Assembly (NCBI RefSeq): GCF_018614915.1
Contig: NZ_JAGGNU010000010.1
Location: 1 to 64,000, forward strand
Direction: 5' to 3'
Source of the DNA: Variovorax paradoxus
GTDB taxonomy: Bacteria > Pseudomonadota > Gammaproteobacteria > Burkholderiales > Burkholderiaceae_C
Length of the DNA stretch: 64,000 nt
Under the pieces are notes generated by a model that saw nothing but the letters and a program-made list of their open reading frames with translations, did no database searches and was not told where the DNA came from. Position 1 is the first letter of the stretch. Each line of letters starts with the position of its first letter. Of this stretch, positions 15,101 through 24,005 are shown piece after piece. The translations under genes were made by a program, and so were the position numbers.

Positions 15101-17166
15101 ATCGAAATGTCAAAGCTCAGCGTGGTCGCCGCCGCGACGCGGTCCTGGGGCCCGATGCGAAGATCCCGGCGCATGCTTTCGAGCAAGTTGGCAACGGCAC
15201 CATGCGAGATGCCCACGCCCTTCGGTTTGCCGGTCGAGCCGGAGGTGTAGATGAGGACAGCCATGTCGCGGGGCCTTGCGTCCTGCGGCCCGAATGGCAG
15301 CGCGCCGGCCGGCGCTTCCAGCCATCCGGTGTCGGTGTCCAGCAGGAGCACCTGTTTGTCGGGGTCGTCGCACCAGGCGCTGGGCGCGTTGGCGATCTTG
15401 GATGCGGTGATCAGCAGACCGAGCCGCGCATCGCCGGCCTGATAGTCGAGGCGAGCCTTCGGAAAGTCGGGGTCCAGCGGCACGTAGGCTGCGCCGCATT
15501 TGAGGACGGCCAGCACGGCAACCACCATCTCCGCGTCTCGCTCGAGGCACAAGCCTACGCGCTCGCCGCGCCCCATGCCGCGAGCGCGCAATGCATGAGC
15601 CAGCCGGTTGGATCGATGGTCCAGCTCACGGTAGGTCCATTGCTGCGCGCCGTGGCGCAGCGCCACGCGGTCGGGCTGCTGCGCCGCAGTCTCCTCGAAA
15701 CCTGCATGGACGAGGCCGTTGCGCAACAGCGGAGTGGGTGCCGGCTGAAGCGCAAGAAGCCGCGCTTCCTCGGTGGCGGTGAGCAGATCGACGGCGCCGA
15801 GCGCCGCGCAAGGATCGAACACAGCCGCCGTCAGGAGCCGTTCGTACATTCCCAGCCAGCGACGGATGGTTTCGTCATCGAACAGGTCGACGTTGTACTG
15901 AACTTCCCACTGCATGCCACCAGCGACAGGAGTGAGGTTGAGGAACAGTTCGAAGTTCTCGTACGCGCGCGGGATGCTTCGCGATTGCGTACGCAGGCCG
16001 GGGAACTTGCCAGCAGCTTGCTCGGTGCCGGCGTCAACGTTGAAAAGCACGCTGATCAGCGGCAGACGACCCGGGTCGCGCGGAACCAAGAGCTTCTTGA
16101 GCAGCGTGCCGTAGGTGATGTTCTGATGCTCGAAGGCATCCAGCAACAGGCCTCGGCTCTGGCTTGCCAGTTCGTGCAGGGCCATCGAGGCATTCACCGA
16201 GACACGCAGCGGCAGGAGGTTGACGCAATGTCCCACCAGCCGGGGCATCTCGCTGGCGAGCTGGCCGGCGGCGGCGATGCCGATCACCAGATCTTCCTGC
16301 GCGGTGAGGCGATGCAGCAGGCCGGCAAAGATGCCGAAGAGCGCTGCGTACAGGCTCGCGCCCAATCCGGCCGCCACCGTTCGCACGCCGGCCACCAGCT
16401 TGGCGTCGAGCAGTCCGTCCATCCGTTGCGATCGGAATGTCCGCACCGGCGGACGCGCCCGGTCGAGCGGCAGTTCAAGCATCGGCACGCTCCCGCCGGC
16501 GAAACGCTCCAGCCAGTAGTCGACGTGCGCCTGCATACGGGGACTGGCCATTTCGCCGGCTTCCCACAGCGCGTAGTCCGTATACCGGGGCGCTGGCGCC
16601 AGCGACGGGCCCCCGCCCAGCTCGGCCGCATAGAGATCGCCCAGTTCAGCGCCTATGACGCTCAAGGACCACCCGTCGCAGACAGCATGGTGGGCGCTGA
16701 TCAGGAGCGTGTGGTCTTCCGAGCCGGCGCGATAGAGGGCTGCGCGAAAAAGCGGCCCCTGCTCCAGGACGAAGCGTTCATGGACTGCCGTGTGGAAGGC
16801 CGCCGCGAGCCGGCGCTCTTGCTGCGCCGCATCGAACTGCGATATGTCGACCAGCAGCAGCACAGATGACGGGGCCGGCGCAATGAAGAGCTGCATGCCG
16901 TCGGGCGAAAAAGTCGCGCGCAGGCATTCGTGGCGTGCCATCAGGCGGTCCATCGAGCGCTGCAGTGCGTCCTTGTCGAGCGGACCTGCTAGTTGCAGCG
17001 CGCTCGCCTCGTTGTACGCCAGAGCGGCTTCAGCGCCCAGACGATCGGCAAGCCAAACCTCGCGCTGAGCCTCCGTGGTGGCGATCACAGCCTCCACGTC
17101 TCCGAGTGCGAATGGATCGAAAGTGTCCGGGTCTGGTTTGTCGACCCTCTGCCGGGCGTCTCTCAC
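12151..17166 (-). CDS. Non-ribosomal peptide synthetase, C-A-T-C-T, no thioesterase
   Basis: This 1671-residue protein contains condensation domain 1 (HHAVCDG, His159/His160/Asp164), an adenylation domain (LIYTSGSTGKPKG, NMYGPTETT, LYRSGDRGRW), carrier domain 1 (FFALGGHSLL, Ser1032), condensation domain 2 and carrier domain 2 (FFDLGGDSLL, Ser1605). It ends about 65 residues later with no thioesterase, reductase or epimerase. In condensation domain 2 the motif reads HRLVWDG (His1225-Arg1226), so the usual catalytic second His is Arg. The binding-pocket residues I can align read roughly D-I-L-Q-I-G-M-V-Y, near the glycine-type code I remember. A leading C domain implies acyl or peptidyl input from elsewhere. 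Start is GTG at 17166 with AAGGA upstream. No MbtH, PPTase or exporter lies nearby. Confidence 0.9.
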   Translation of the reverse strand: MRDARQRVDKPDPDTFDPFALGDVEAVIATTEAQREVWLADRLGAEAALAYNEASALQLAGPLDKDALQRSMDRLMARHECLRATFSPDGMQLFIAPAPSSVLLLVDISQFDAAQQERRLAAAFHTAVHERFVLEQGPLFRAALYRAGSEDHTLLISAHHAVCDGWSLSVIGAELGDLYAAELGGGPSLAPAPRYTDYALWEAGEMASPRMQAHVDYWLERFAGGSVPMLELPLDRARPPVRTFRSQRMDGLLDAKLVAGVRTVAAGLGASLYAALFGIFAGLLHRLTAQEDLVIGIAAAGQLASEMPRLVGHCVNLLPLRVSVNASMALHELASQSRGLLLDAFEHQNITYGTLLKKLLVPRDPGRLPLISVLFNVDAGTEQAAGKFPGLRTQSRSIPRAYENFELFLNLTPVAGGMQWEVQYNVDLFDDETIRRWLGMYERLLTAAVFDPCAALGAVDLLTATEEARLLALQPAPTPLLRNGLVHAGFEETAAQQPDRVALRHGAQQWTYRELDHRSNRLAHALRARGMGRGERVGLCLERDAEMVVAVLAVLKCGAAYVPLDPDFPKARLDYQAGDARLGLLITASKIANAPSAWCDDPDKQVLLLDTDTGWLEAPAGALPFGPQDARPRDMAVLIYTSGSTGKPKGVGISHGAVANLLESMRRDLRIGPQDRVAAATTLSFDISMLELILPLDVGAEIILVARDTAKDGQAFRELIESANITVLQGTPTAWLLLLDAQWRGDRGLKAIVGGETMSRELALGLSSRCGEVWNMYGPTETTVYSTVWRVDDAQVVRSGVSIGRPIANTSVWILDPRGQRCPIGVPGEICIGGAGLAIGYFDRPELTQKLFIPDPTSSTGGRLYRSGDRGRWRNDGLLEHQGRLDHQVKVRGYRIEPGEIEACCNDVPGVGASVVVAREDQPGDVRLIAYLVAAAGAQVDISAVNQALRARLPQYMLPQHLVVLHAFPRLPNGKLDRQALPAPGAAKATHPMHVVAPRDRRQQMVLHAMEQVLSLPGLGIQDDFFALGGHSLLASRLATLLTREFGVAVPLRTLFAAPTAERLAAAVGELQASGAAPSEPIPHRVQRSSAPLTPMQERILFLEELHPGRSVYNTPSAHRLMGPLNAQAFHEALREVVRRQPALRTAFSRAPKTGEFVASIAAEVSVDLMRIDLGGLPSDQREAELAEKLQEVADQLIDIHHAPLFIAALIRVDEDDHVFVFVPHRLVWDGASVDLLINELSVIYQAQLAAVPHDLPELAVTHGDYAEWYLNWLGSAQCEEQLSFWKERFAAVSPPKALRTDMPRRAGMTGQGGTHWMALDGVLTRQLRSVARRHEVTLNMLALGVYVLLMSNVADARSLVVATPVRGRQFPEVEMVMGLFANLLPLPVEIDIRQTLGEFMQYLKHQLVWALDNQQVPFEHFASEPEFSGRAKGVGLYQVLFSFEDARERARTIGPLRHRQIQVSQRGATEDLGLWLTEVPGGLEGGLSYNADIYRRETAASLRTRYVALLQHAAENPDSTLATLLAADDSPAAVHLEQRPPSDPADPAGRERAEHPASLAAEASPPAVLAPAQLLLAQIWADVLKIKVSDIRPSDNFFDLGGDSLLAMRVIRLAEKALGFRAAPPRYVFETLGQLASTEAASTRGGAGFKEASGRTLLGRIFPSWRNRRS

Positions 17167-17504
17167 GAAGCAATCCTTACTGTTGTTGTTGTGCTTGGGT
17201 GGCGATCGGGCTCCCGTGCTCTCTCCTCTAATCCGTGGGTGTAAGAGTTTGAACGCTACAAACTTTGACTTTCGTTTGCTGCGGCAAAGTGGATGTAAGA
17301 CGGCGTAGCGAGACAGCGTGGGAAGAGTGCGAATGCAGCGCTCATGCAGGAGCCTGAACCGCTTTCACAAACCTCCTGTCCGCCGTGGTCATGCCGCGCC
17401 GGACCACGCGTTGCAAGATGGCAACCCGTCAACGTAGGTCGAGATGTAAGTTTCGTGTGCAGCGGAAGATATAACTAAAGCACTCATTTCTGCCGCTTAC
17501 TCCG
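17167..17504. other. Divergent intergenic region between NRPS and copper oxidase genes
   Basis: This 338-base stretch separates the divergent NRPS and oxidase genes and should hold both promoters. GATGTAAG occurs at 17292-17299 and GATGTAAGTTT at 17453-17463. No ORF, terminator or clear palindrome was found. The second half is richer in A+T close to the oxidase start. Confidence 0.4.
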
Positions 17505-19222
17505 ATGTCCTGTCGACGCCAGCCCTCCTTCCGCCTCACTCTTGTGGCCTTGTCCGTGGCTGCCTCGGTGTCGGCATGCGGCGGCGGCAGCAGCGAGGGA
17601 CTCAACGCACAGCCGGCGTCCGGCGCCAAGGCCGCCGCGGTCGGCGCCGAAGCGACCGCCGCCGCCGCGCCGGGCAAACCCGCCAAGAGCCGTCGCGCGG
17701 TCCGCACCTTGGCCGACATCGAGCGCGAGCGCGCGCGCGAACGCCAGGTGCCGGCGCCGATCGATCGGGGCGACGGCCCCAAGAGCAAGAAGTCCGCGCT
17801 GCAGGCCGGCAGCGTGGAGGACACGGGGACCCAGGGCCAGTGGTCTTCCGCCAGCAGCTGGCCGCTCAACGCCATTCACGCCATCCTGACGCCGGACGGC
17901 AAGATCATGAGCTACGGCACCGACCCGGACGGGAACCAGGGCGCGCAGCTCTACTACGACGTGTGGAATCCGGCGACCAGCGCCCACAGCCTGCTGCAGC
18001 ACGCCACACGCACCGACTTGTTCTGCAACGCGCAGGTGATGCTGCCGACCACCGGACAGGTGCTACTGGCGGGCGGCGATCCCGCGGCCTGAACGACGGT
18101 ACGCCGCCCAACCTGGGCGTGCGCGACACGAACCTGTTCGATCCGCTGCTACTGGAACTGAAGGCTTCCGGAACGCCGATGCAGTACGCGCGCTGGTACG
18201 GCTCGCTGTATCCGCTGGCGGACGGCCGCGTGCTGACGGCCGCCGGCATCGACCAGAACGGCGCCGGCGCGGGACCGCCGGAGATCTACACGCCGGGCTC
18301 GGGTTGGAAGACGCTTTCGAAGATCGCCGACTGGCCGGCCGACTGGTACTACCCGCGCGGCTTTCTGGCCCCGAACGGCAAGGTCGTGATCGCGAGCGGC
18401 AGCAGCCTCTTCAGCCTCGATACCGAGGCGGAGACGATGGACCTCATCGGAACGCTGCCCAAGAACACCGACTGGACTCTGCCTTGGGCGCTGTTCGATC
18501 GCGGCCGCATGATGATGGTGGACGACGAGGGCGGTGCGATGGTGGTCGACGTCAATGGCGCAACGCCGATTGTCACGCCGATCGGAGGCCCCGGAACGAA
18601 TCGCGTATGGAGCACGGCGACCGTGCTGGCCGACGGCAAGGTGGCCGTGACCGGCGGTTCGTCGGAAGACAACGTCCTGGTCGACACCGCCTTCTCCACC
18701 CTGATCTGGGACCCGAAGACGAACGGCTGGACCACCGGTGCATCGGCCGCCAAGCCGCGGCTCTATCACTCGTCGGCGATCCTGCTGCCCGACGCGACGG
18801 TGCTCTCCGTCGGCGGCGGCTCGCCCGGCCCGGTGGTCAACCTGAACGCCGAGATCTACTCGCCGCCGTATCTGTTCGACAGCAGCGGCCAGAGGCAGTC
18901 TCGTCCGCTGATCAATTCCGCTCCGTCCAAGGTAGATCTGGGCTCGACCTTCGGCATCACGGTGGCATCGGGCCGGGCGATCCAGCGGGTGACCTTGGTC
19001 CGCACCGGCTCCGTGACCCACTCGACCAACTTCGAGCAACGCTTCCTGGAACTGCCCTTCACGCAAGATGCGGGCAGTTCGAACGTGAGCATCACGCTGA
19101 ACGAAGGGCCGAACGTGCTGCCGATCGGCTACTACATGCTCTTCGTGATCGACAGCGCCGGCGTGCCCTCGGTGGCCAAGATCATGAAGGTCGATGCGAG
19201 CTGGGCCAAGGCGGTCGACCAG

Positions 19223-19849
<627 letters not shown>

Positions 19850-20016
19850 GGCTAGAAGCGGGCCGAGCAGCGTCAATCGGCCTTTCGAATCATCGGGCGC
19901 TGGATCCATCGCCGTGCAGACATACGCCGCAGCTGGCACCAGTCCATTGCCGAAGGCCATCGCGAATGTCCGTTGCTCGGGGCGCCGGAGTGGCGCTGGT
20001 GCATTAGTTAGATGCT

Positions 20017-20116
20017 ATGTGGGACTACCAGAGCGAGGCCCGTTTAGCTACAACGGGATTTCCTTAACTTCTTGGCAAAGGAGATGGAAATTTCGACAAC
20101 TCAAGCAGTCCCACAT
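20017..20116 (+). ncRNA. Possible IS110 bridge-RNA-like structure before the transposase
   Basis: ATGTGGGACT (20017-20026) and AGTCCCACAT (20107-20116) are a perfect 10-bp inverted repeat. The enclosed 80 bases hold an inner hairpin CCCGTT/AACGGG around 20037-20055. The right arm ends on the first base of the TTG start codon of the transposase frame. IS110 elements carry a structured non-coding RNA beside the transposase gene that guides recombination, so this is a candidate. It may instead be a hairpin that limits transposase translation. Confidence 0.35.
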
Positions 20117-21162
20117 TGACGGCCAGCGATGGCGGCCGCGGCCCGAGTCGGTACAACGTGGACGCCGGCGACACAGCCGCAGTTGCCCACTGCATCGGCA
20201 AGGCACGCGAGCGCTGCAAGCTTGACCCACAGGCTGCCAGGGTGCACTCGTGCTACGAAGCAGGCCGTGACGGCTGGTGGCTGCACCGCTGGCTTATCGG
20301 GCAGGGAGTCGACAACATCGTGGTCGACTCCTCCAGCATCGAGGTGAACCGACACGCCAGGCGGGCGAAGACCGACCGGATCGATGGCGACAAGCTGTTG
20401 GCAATGCTGCTGCGCCATCATCGCGGCGAGCGGGTGTGGTCGGTGGTGCATGAGCCCACGCCTGAGGACGAAGACGCGCGCCGCACGCACCGCGAATTCG
20501 CCCGCTTGACGAAGGAGCGAACCTCACACACGAACCGCATCGGCTCGCTGCTGGTGCTGCACAACCTGCGCCCGCACGTCATCGTCGGCGGACGCGACTG
20601 GGCCGCCTGGTGGGAGCACCATTGCGAGCAGGTGCCGCCTTTGCTGCGCGCCGAGATCGAGCGCGAGAGCGCGCGCCTGGCGCTGGTCAAGCAGCAGGTC
20701 AAGATGCTGGAGACCGTGCAGCGTGAGCAGGTGGCGACCAGCAAGCAGCCGCAGGTGGCGCAACTGGCCCAGCTACGAGCCATCGGGCCCAAGGGCGCCT
20801 GGGTGTTGGTCAAGGAAGTGTTCGGCTGGCGGCACTTCGCCAACCGGCGCGAACTGGCCGGCTGCCTGGGGTTGGCACCCACGCCTTATGCCAGCGGCGA
20901 CGGCCAGATCGAGCAAGGCATCAGCAAGGCCGGCAACAAGCGAGTGCGCACGTTGCTGGTGGAGCTCGCGTGGAACTGGCTGCGCCTGCAGCCCGGGAGC
21001 TCCTTGACCGATTGGTTCAATCGGCGCTTCGCCGGCGGAGGCAAGCGCATGCGCAGAGTGGGCATCATCGCCTTGGCGAGAAGACTGGCAACCGCCCTGT
21101 GGCGCTATCTGCAGTCCGGCGAGATCCCGGCTGGGGCCTCGCTCAAGCCGGCCGCTGCATGA
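20084..21162 (+). pseudogene. IS110 family transposase, defective at the N-terminus
   Basis: The long frame (TTG at 20116 to 21162, 348 codons) has the IS110 DEDD region: Glu in SCYEAGRDGWW and the Asp pair in RAKTDRIDGDKL. The C-terminal transposase_20 domain follows (AIGPKGAWVLVKEV, RELAGCLGLAPTPYASG). An ATG at 20084 starts a different frame (MEISTTQAVPH, then stop) that looks like the true N-terminus. Between it and the PSRY segment I cannot find the usual GIDVxK motif with the first catalytic Asp. A small deletion that removed that motif and shifted the frame would explain both. No target duplication or terminal repeat was defined. Confidence 0.7.
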
Positions 21163-21714
21163 AGTCCCGAGCAGCTTTGCTCCAACGCACGAAGCCAAGG
21201 AACGCATCCATCATGATCAAAGGTCTGGGTCACTGCATAGAAGTGACCGTCCGTTTAGAAGGGGCGCGCCGGTAACCGGGGTTTGCCAGTGCGCTTCGCG
21301 CGCATGCAGCATGAGGTGCAGGATGTTCACGTCCTGCACGGATAGAAGGTCGTTCGAGCATTACTGGCTCGAACGCTCGCCACACCCCGACCTCGGATCA
21401 GGATGCATCAACGTCTTATCCGCTCAGCAACACCCAGGGGCCGCCATGAACACCTTTGAAAAAAAAGTTTGACAAAAGAGTCCCCATAGAAGGGTTGTCG
21501 AATGCCTGCCCGCGCGCAATGCGGCGACGAGGCCCGCCTGCGGGCGCTGCGCGCCCGGCCGCCGATCGAAGGGACACGAAAGGCTTGATGGCGCTCAGCC
21601 TGGCCTAAGTTTTCCAAGTCAGACTCTTGGTGCAGCCAGCCGGCGCTGGTAGAGGTTGCTTCGGCGCCCGGTCCGTCATGGGCGGTTCCTCGATGCCGGC
21701 GGCTGTCGCGATTT
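21163..21714. other. Non-coding stretch after the transposase
   Basis: Apart from the two hairpins at 21316-21375, this 550-base stretch has no supported gene. The first part probably belongs to the right end of the IS element. CCGTTTAG occurs both at about 21249 and at about 20040 on the other side of the transposase. Around 21460-21480 there is a low-GC spot with a run of eight A. After that the composition returns to normal and leads into an AraC remnant. Confidence 0.4.
21316..21375 (+). other. Two strong hairpins downstream of the IS110 transposase
   Basis: GTGCAGGA (21316-21323) pairs with TCCTGCAC (21332-21339), and CGTTCGAGC (21351-21359) pairs with GCTCGAACG (21367-21375). Both stems are perfect and lie 11 bases apart. 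In IS1111-type members of the IS110 family the guide RNA lies on this 3' side, so they may be part of the element. Confidence 0.4.
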
Positions 21715-21880
21715 TCGGGCACGGTCGACACCTTGGTGGCGAGCCTCGGCCGCGCGATGCTGCCGGCATTGATGCAGCCCGGAGAGGTGAGCAGGTTGTT
21801 TGTCGATCGCCTCACGCTGGCATTGAAGGCCCCTGTGCTGCACTCCTATGGTGGCTCCGCGGGCTTCCGACCGCGGCTCA
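21715..21880 (+). pseudogene. Internal remnant of an AraC-family regulator
   Basis: The plus strand reads TLVASLGRAMLPALMQPGEV followed by SRLFVDRLTLALKAPVLHSYGG. This is the stretch that precedes the DNA-binding domain in many AraC-family regulators (LFVDHVTLALxAHVxxxYGG). The two helix-turn-helix motifs that should follow are absent: the frame runs into the end of the LysR gene. Upstream the N-terminal domain is not recognisable. It probably marks a deletion junction beside the IS element. Confidence 0.55.
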
Positions 21881-22795
21881 CGGCATCCATGTCGAGCGTG
21901 GCAATAACGCCGGCACCAACGGCCGATTCAGCTGCTTCACCCACCACTGCAGCGCCTGCCCCTTGGCGCCGGTCTTCCAGGCCAGCCAGAAGGCCTCGGG
22001 CGCGCGCGGCTCCTCGGTCTGCAGCTCGACCAGTGTGCCGCGCGCCAGCTCGCTCTCGATGCAGGCGCGCGGCAGGAAGCCGTGGCCGAGCCCGGCGACC
22101 TGGCAGGCGATCTTCGCGGGCATCGACGGCACCGCGATGCGGGGCTGGCCGGCCATCAGGCCGACAGTGCGGTCCGAGAGCGTGCGCGCGCTGTCGCCTA
22201 CCACGATGGCGTTGTGCTCCAGCAGGTCGCCGCGCTGCAGCGGCCGGCCCACGCGGGCGAGGGCGTGCGTGGGCGCCACGCAGAACACGAAGTCGAGACT
22301 GCCTACCGTGACGGACTGGTAGCCCCCGCCGGCGGGACCTTCTCCCGCGGCGATGATCAGGTCGGCGCGCCCCTCGCGCAGCGCCTCCCAGCTGCCGGTG
22401 AGCGCCTCGCAGCAGATGCGCAGCCGCGTGCCGCATCGCAGGTCTTCGAAGGCGCGCATGTCGTCGATAAGCGCCTGCGTCGGGATGAGCGAGTCGTGCA
22501 CCAGCCGCAGCTCCGACTCGAAGCCGGTGGCGATCTGCCGCATGCGCGATTCGAGCTCGTTCGCGGCGCCGAGAAGCCAGCGCCCCTCCTTGAGCATTTC
22601 TTCGCCCGCCCCGTTGAGGGTGACGCGCGGGCCGTTGCGCTCGAACAGCAGCATGCCGAGCTGCTCCTCGAGCTTGCCGACGGCGTATGAGATGGTGGAG
22701 GGCACCTTGTTCAAGCGGGCCGCGGCCGCCGCGAACGAGCCGTAACGGTCGACGGCATCGACGACCTCGATGGCTTCCAGGCTGAGTTTGAGCAC
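21878..22795 (-). CDS. LysR family transcriptional regulator
   Basis: The 305-residue protein has the N-terminal winged helix-turn-helix (FAAAAARLNKVPSTISYAVG) and a C-terminal type II periplasmic-binding-like effector domain (about 90-295). Start ATG at 22795. It is divergent from the YcaC-like hydrolase operon, with a 250-base region that contains AT-rich dyads, so it probably controls that operon and itself. The effector is unknown. Its last codons overlap the AraC remnant, so the C-terminus (PALLPRSTWMP) may be slightly altered by the junction. Confidence 0.85.
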   Translation of the reverse strand: MLKLSLEAIEVVDAVDRYGSFAAAAARLNKVPSTISYAVGKLEEQLGMLLFERNGPRVTLNGAGEEMLKEGRWLLGAANELESRMRQIATGFESELRLVHDSLIPTQALIDDMRAFEDLRCGTRLRICCEALTGSWEALREGRADLIIAAGEGPAGGGYQSVTVGSLDFVFCVAPTHALARVGRPLQRGDLLEHNAIVVGDSARTLSDRTVGLMAGQPRIAVPSMPAKIACQVAGLGHGFLPRACIESELARGTLVELQTEEPRAPEAFWLAWKTGAKGQALQWWVKQLNRPLVPALLPRSTWMP

Positions 22796-22905
22796 GGCGC
22801 GTCCTTGAAAATCGATGTTCGAAAAATTCGATGGTAGACGGCAAAAGATTTCGCTAACAGGCCCTGCGCGAAGCCCGAAAATTTATGCCATGTCTCGGAA
22901 ATGAT

Positions 22906-22933
22906 TTCGAAGCGAATTGTGAATTCAATCGAA
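22906..22933. promoter_or_regulatory. Dyad in the divergent LysR/hydrolase promoter region
   Basis: Within an AT-rich part of the 250-base intergenic region, TTCG...GAATT and AATTC...CGAA form an almost perfect dyad around GTG. A second pair of TTCGA boxes lies close to the LysR start (about 22815-22830). LysR regulators usually bind such T-N11-A dyads between divergent genes. Confidence 0.4.
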
Positions 22934-23046
22934 TTAAAAACTGGCGCACGGCGAAGGCGCCGAGGTGCTGGTGTTCGCTGTAACGAGGATGCACCCCGCG
23001 GGTAACCCCAACCTTTTCTCCACCAATCTCAATCCGGAGTTATTTC

Positions 23047-23700
23047 ATGTCCATCAAAGCCACCCCTACCGCCGGCGCCAAGCTGCTCACGCCCAATGAC
23101 CACACGCTGGTCATGATCGACTTCCAGTCACAGATGGCCTTCGCCACGCACTCGATCGACGCGGTCAACCTGCGCAACAACGCCGCGCTGGTGGCCAACG
23201 CCGCCGCCGGCTTCGGCGTGTCGACCATCCTCACCACCGTGGCCGAGAAGAGCTTCTCGGGCCCGATGTTCAGCGAGATCACAGAAGCGTTCCCAGGCCA
23301 GAAGATGCTCGACCGCACCTCGATGAACACCTGGGAAGACGCGGCCGTAATCGACCGCGTGAACGAGATCGGCAAGAAGCGCATCGTGCTGTCGGGCCTG
23401 TGGACCGGCGTGTGCATCGTCGGCCCCGCGCTGTCGGCGCTCGACCAGGGCTTCGAGGTGTTCGTCATTGCCGACGCCTGCGGCGACGTATCGGCCGAGG
23501 CGCACAACCGCGCGATGGACCGCATGGTGCAGGCCGGCGCGCAGCCGATGACCTCGCTGCAATACCTGCTCGAGTTGCAGCGCGACTGGGCCCGCACCGA
23601 CACGTACGAAATGACCACCGGCATCGCCAAGAAGTTCGGCGGCGCCTACGGTCTGGGCGTGACCTACGCCAAGACCATGTTCGGCGCGCACGAAGGCTGA
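23047..23700 (+). CDS. Isochorismatase-family (YcaC-like) hydrolase
   Basis: The 217-residue cysteine hydrolase has the family layout: catalytic Asp in VMIDFQSQM, a central Lys region (AEKSFSGPM), and the nucleophile Cys in GLWTGVCIVGPAL with the preceding cis-peptide region. YcaC relatives hydrolyse or isomerise small amides; the substrate is unknown. GGAGT lies a few bases before the ATG at 23047. It is the first gene of a five-gene operon with XapX, amidohydrolase, DoxX and MFS genes and is divergent from the LysR regulator. Confidence 0.85.
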   Translation: MSIKATPTAGAKLLTPNDHTLVMIDFQSQMAFATHSIDAVNLRNNAALVANAAAGFGVSTILTTVAEKSFSGPMFSEITEAFPGQKMLDRTSMNTWEDAAVIDRVNEIGKKRIVLSGLWTGVCIVGPALSALDQGFEVFVIADACGDVSAEAHNRAMDRMVQAGAQPMTSLQYLLELQRDWARTDTYEMTTGIAKKFGGAYGLGVTYAKTMFGAHEG

Positions 23701-23708
23701 ACCCGCCG

Positions 23709-24005
23709 GTGAGCAAGAAGATGAAGCCCTACGTCCTGTCGCTTGCGCTCGGCCTGCTGGTCGGCGTGATCTACGCACTGTTCCAGGTGCGCTCGCCGGC
23801 CCCGCCGGTCATCGCCCTCGTGGGGCTTCTCGGGATCCTGCTCGGCGAGCAGATCCCGCCGCTCATCAAGAGCGTGATCAAGCCCGATGCCGTGGCCACC
23901 TCGTGGCTGCAGCACCAGGTCAAGCCGCACGTGTTCGGCGAGCTGCCGCAATGCGCCAAGGCCGACCCCCCCGCCCCTGTCGCTGTTGCTCGCAAAGAGT
24001 CATGA
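23709..24005 (+). CDS. XapX domain membrane protein
   Basis: The protein has 98 residues from GTG at 23709 (an ATG at 23721 is an alternative). Two hydrophobic segments (LSLALGLLVGVIYALF and VIALVGLLGILLGEQI) form the XapX domain, found in small inner-membrane proteins of unknown role. The C-terminal 45 residues are polar. It follows the hydrolase by 8 bases and overlaps the amidohydrolase start (ATGA), so it is cotranscribed. Confidence 0.75.
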   Translation: MSKKMKPYVLSLALGLLVGVIYALFQVRSPAPPVIALVGLLGILLGEQIPPLIKSVIKPDAVATSWLQHQVKPHVFGELPQCAKADPPAPVAVARKES

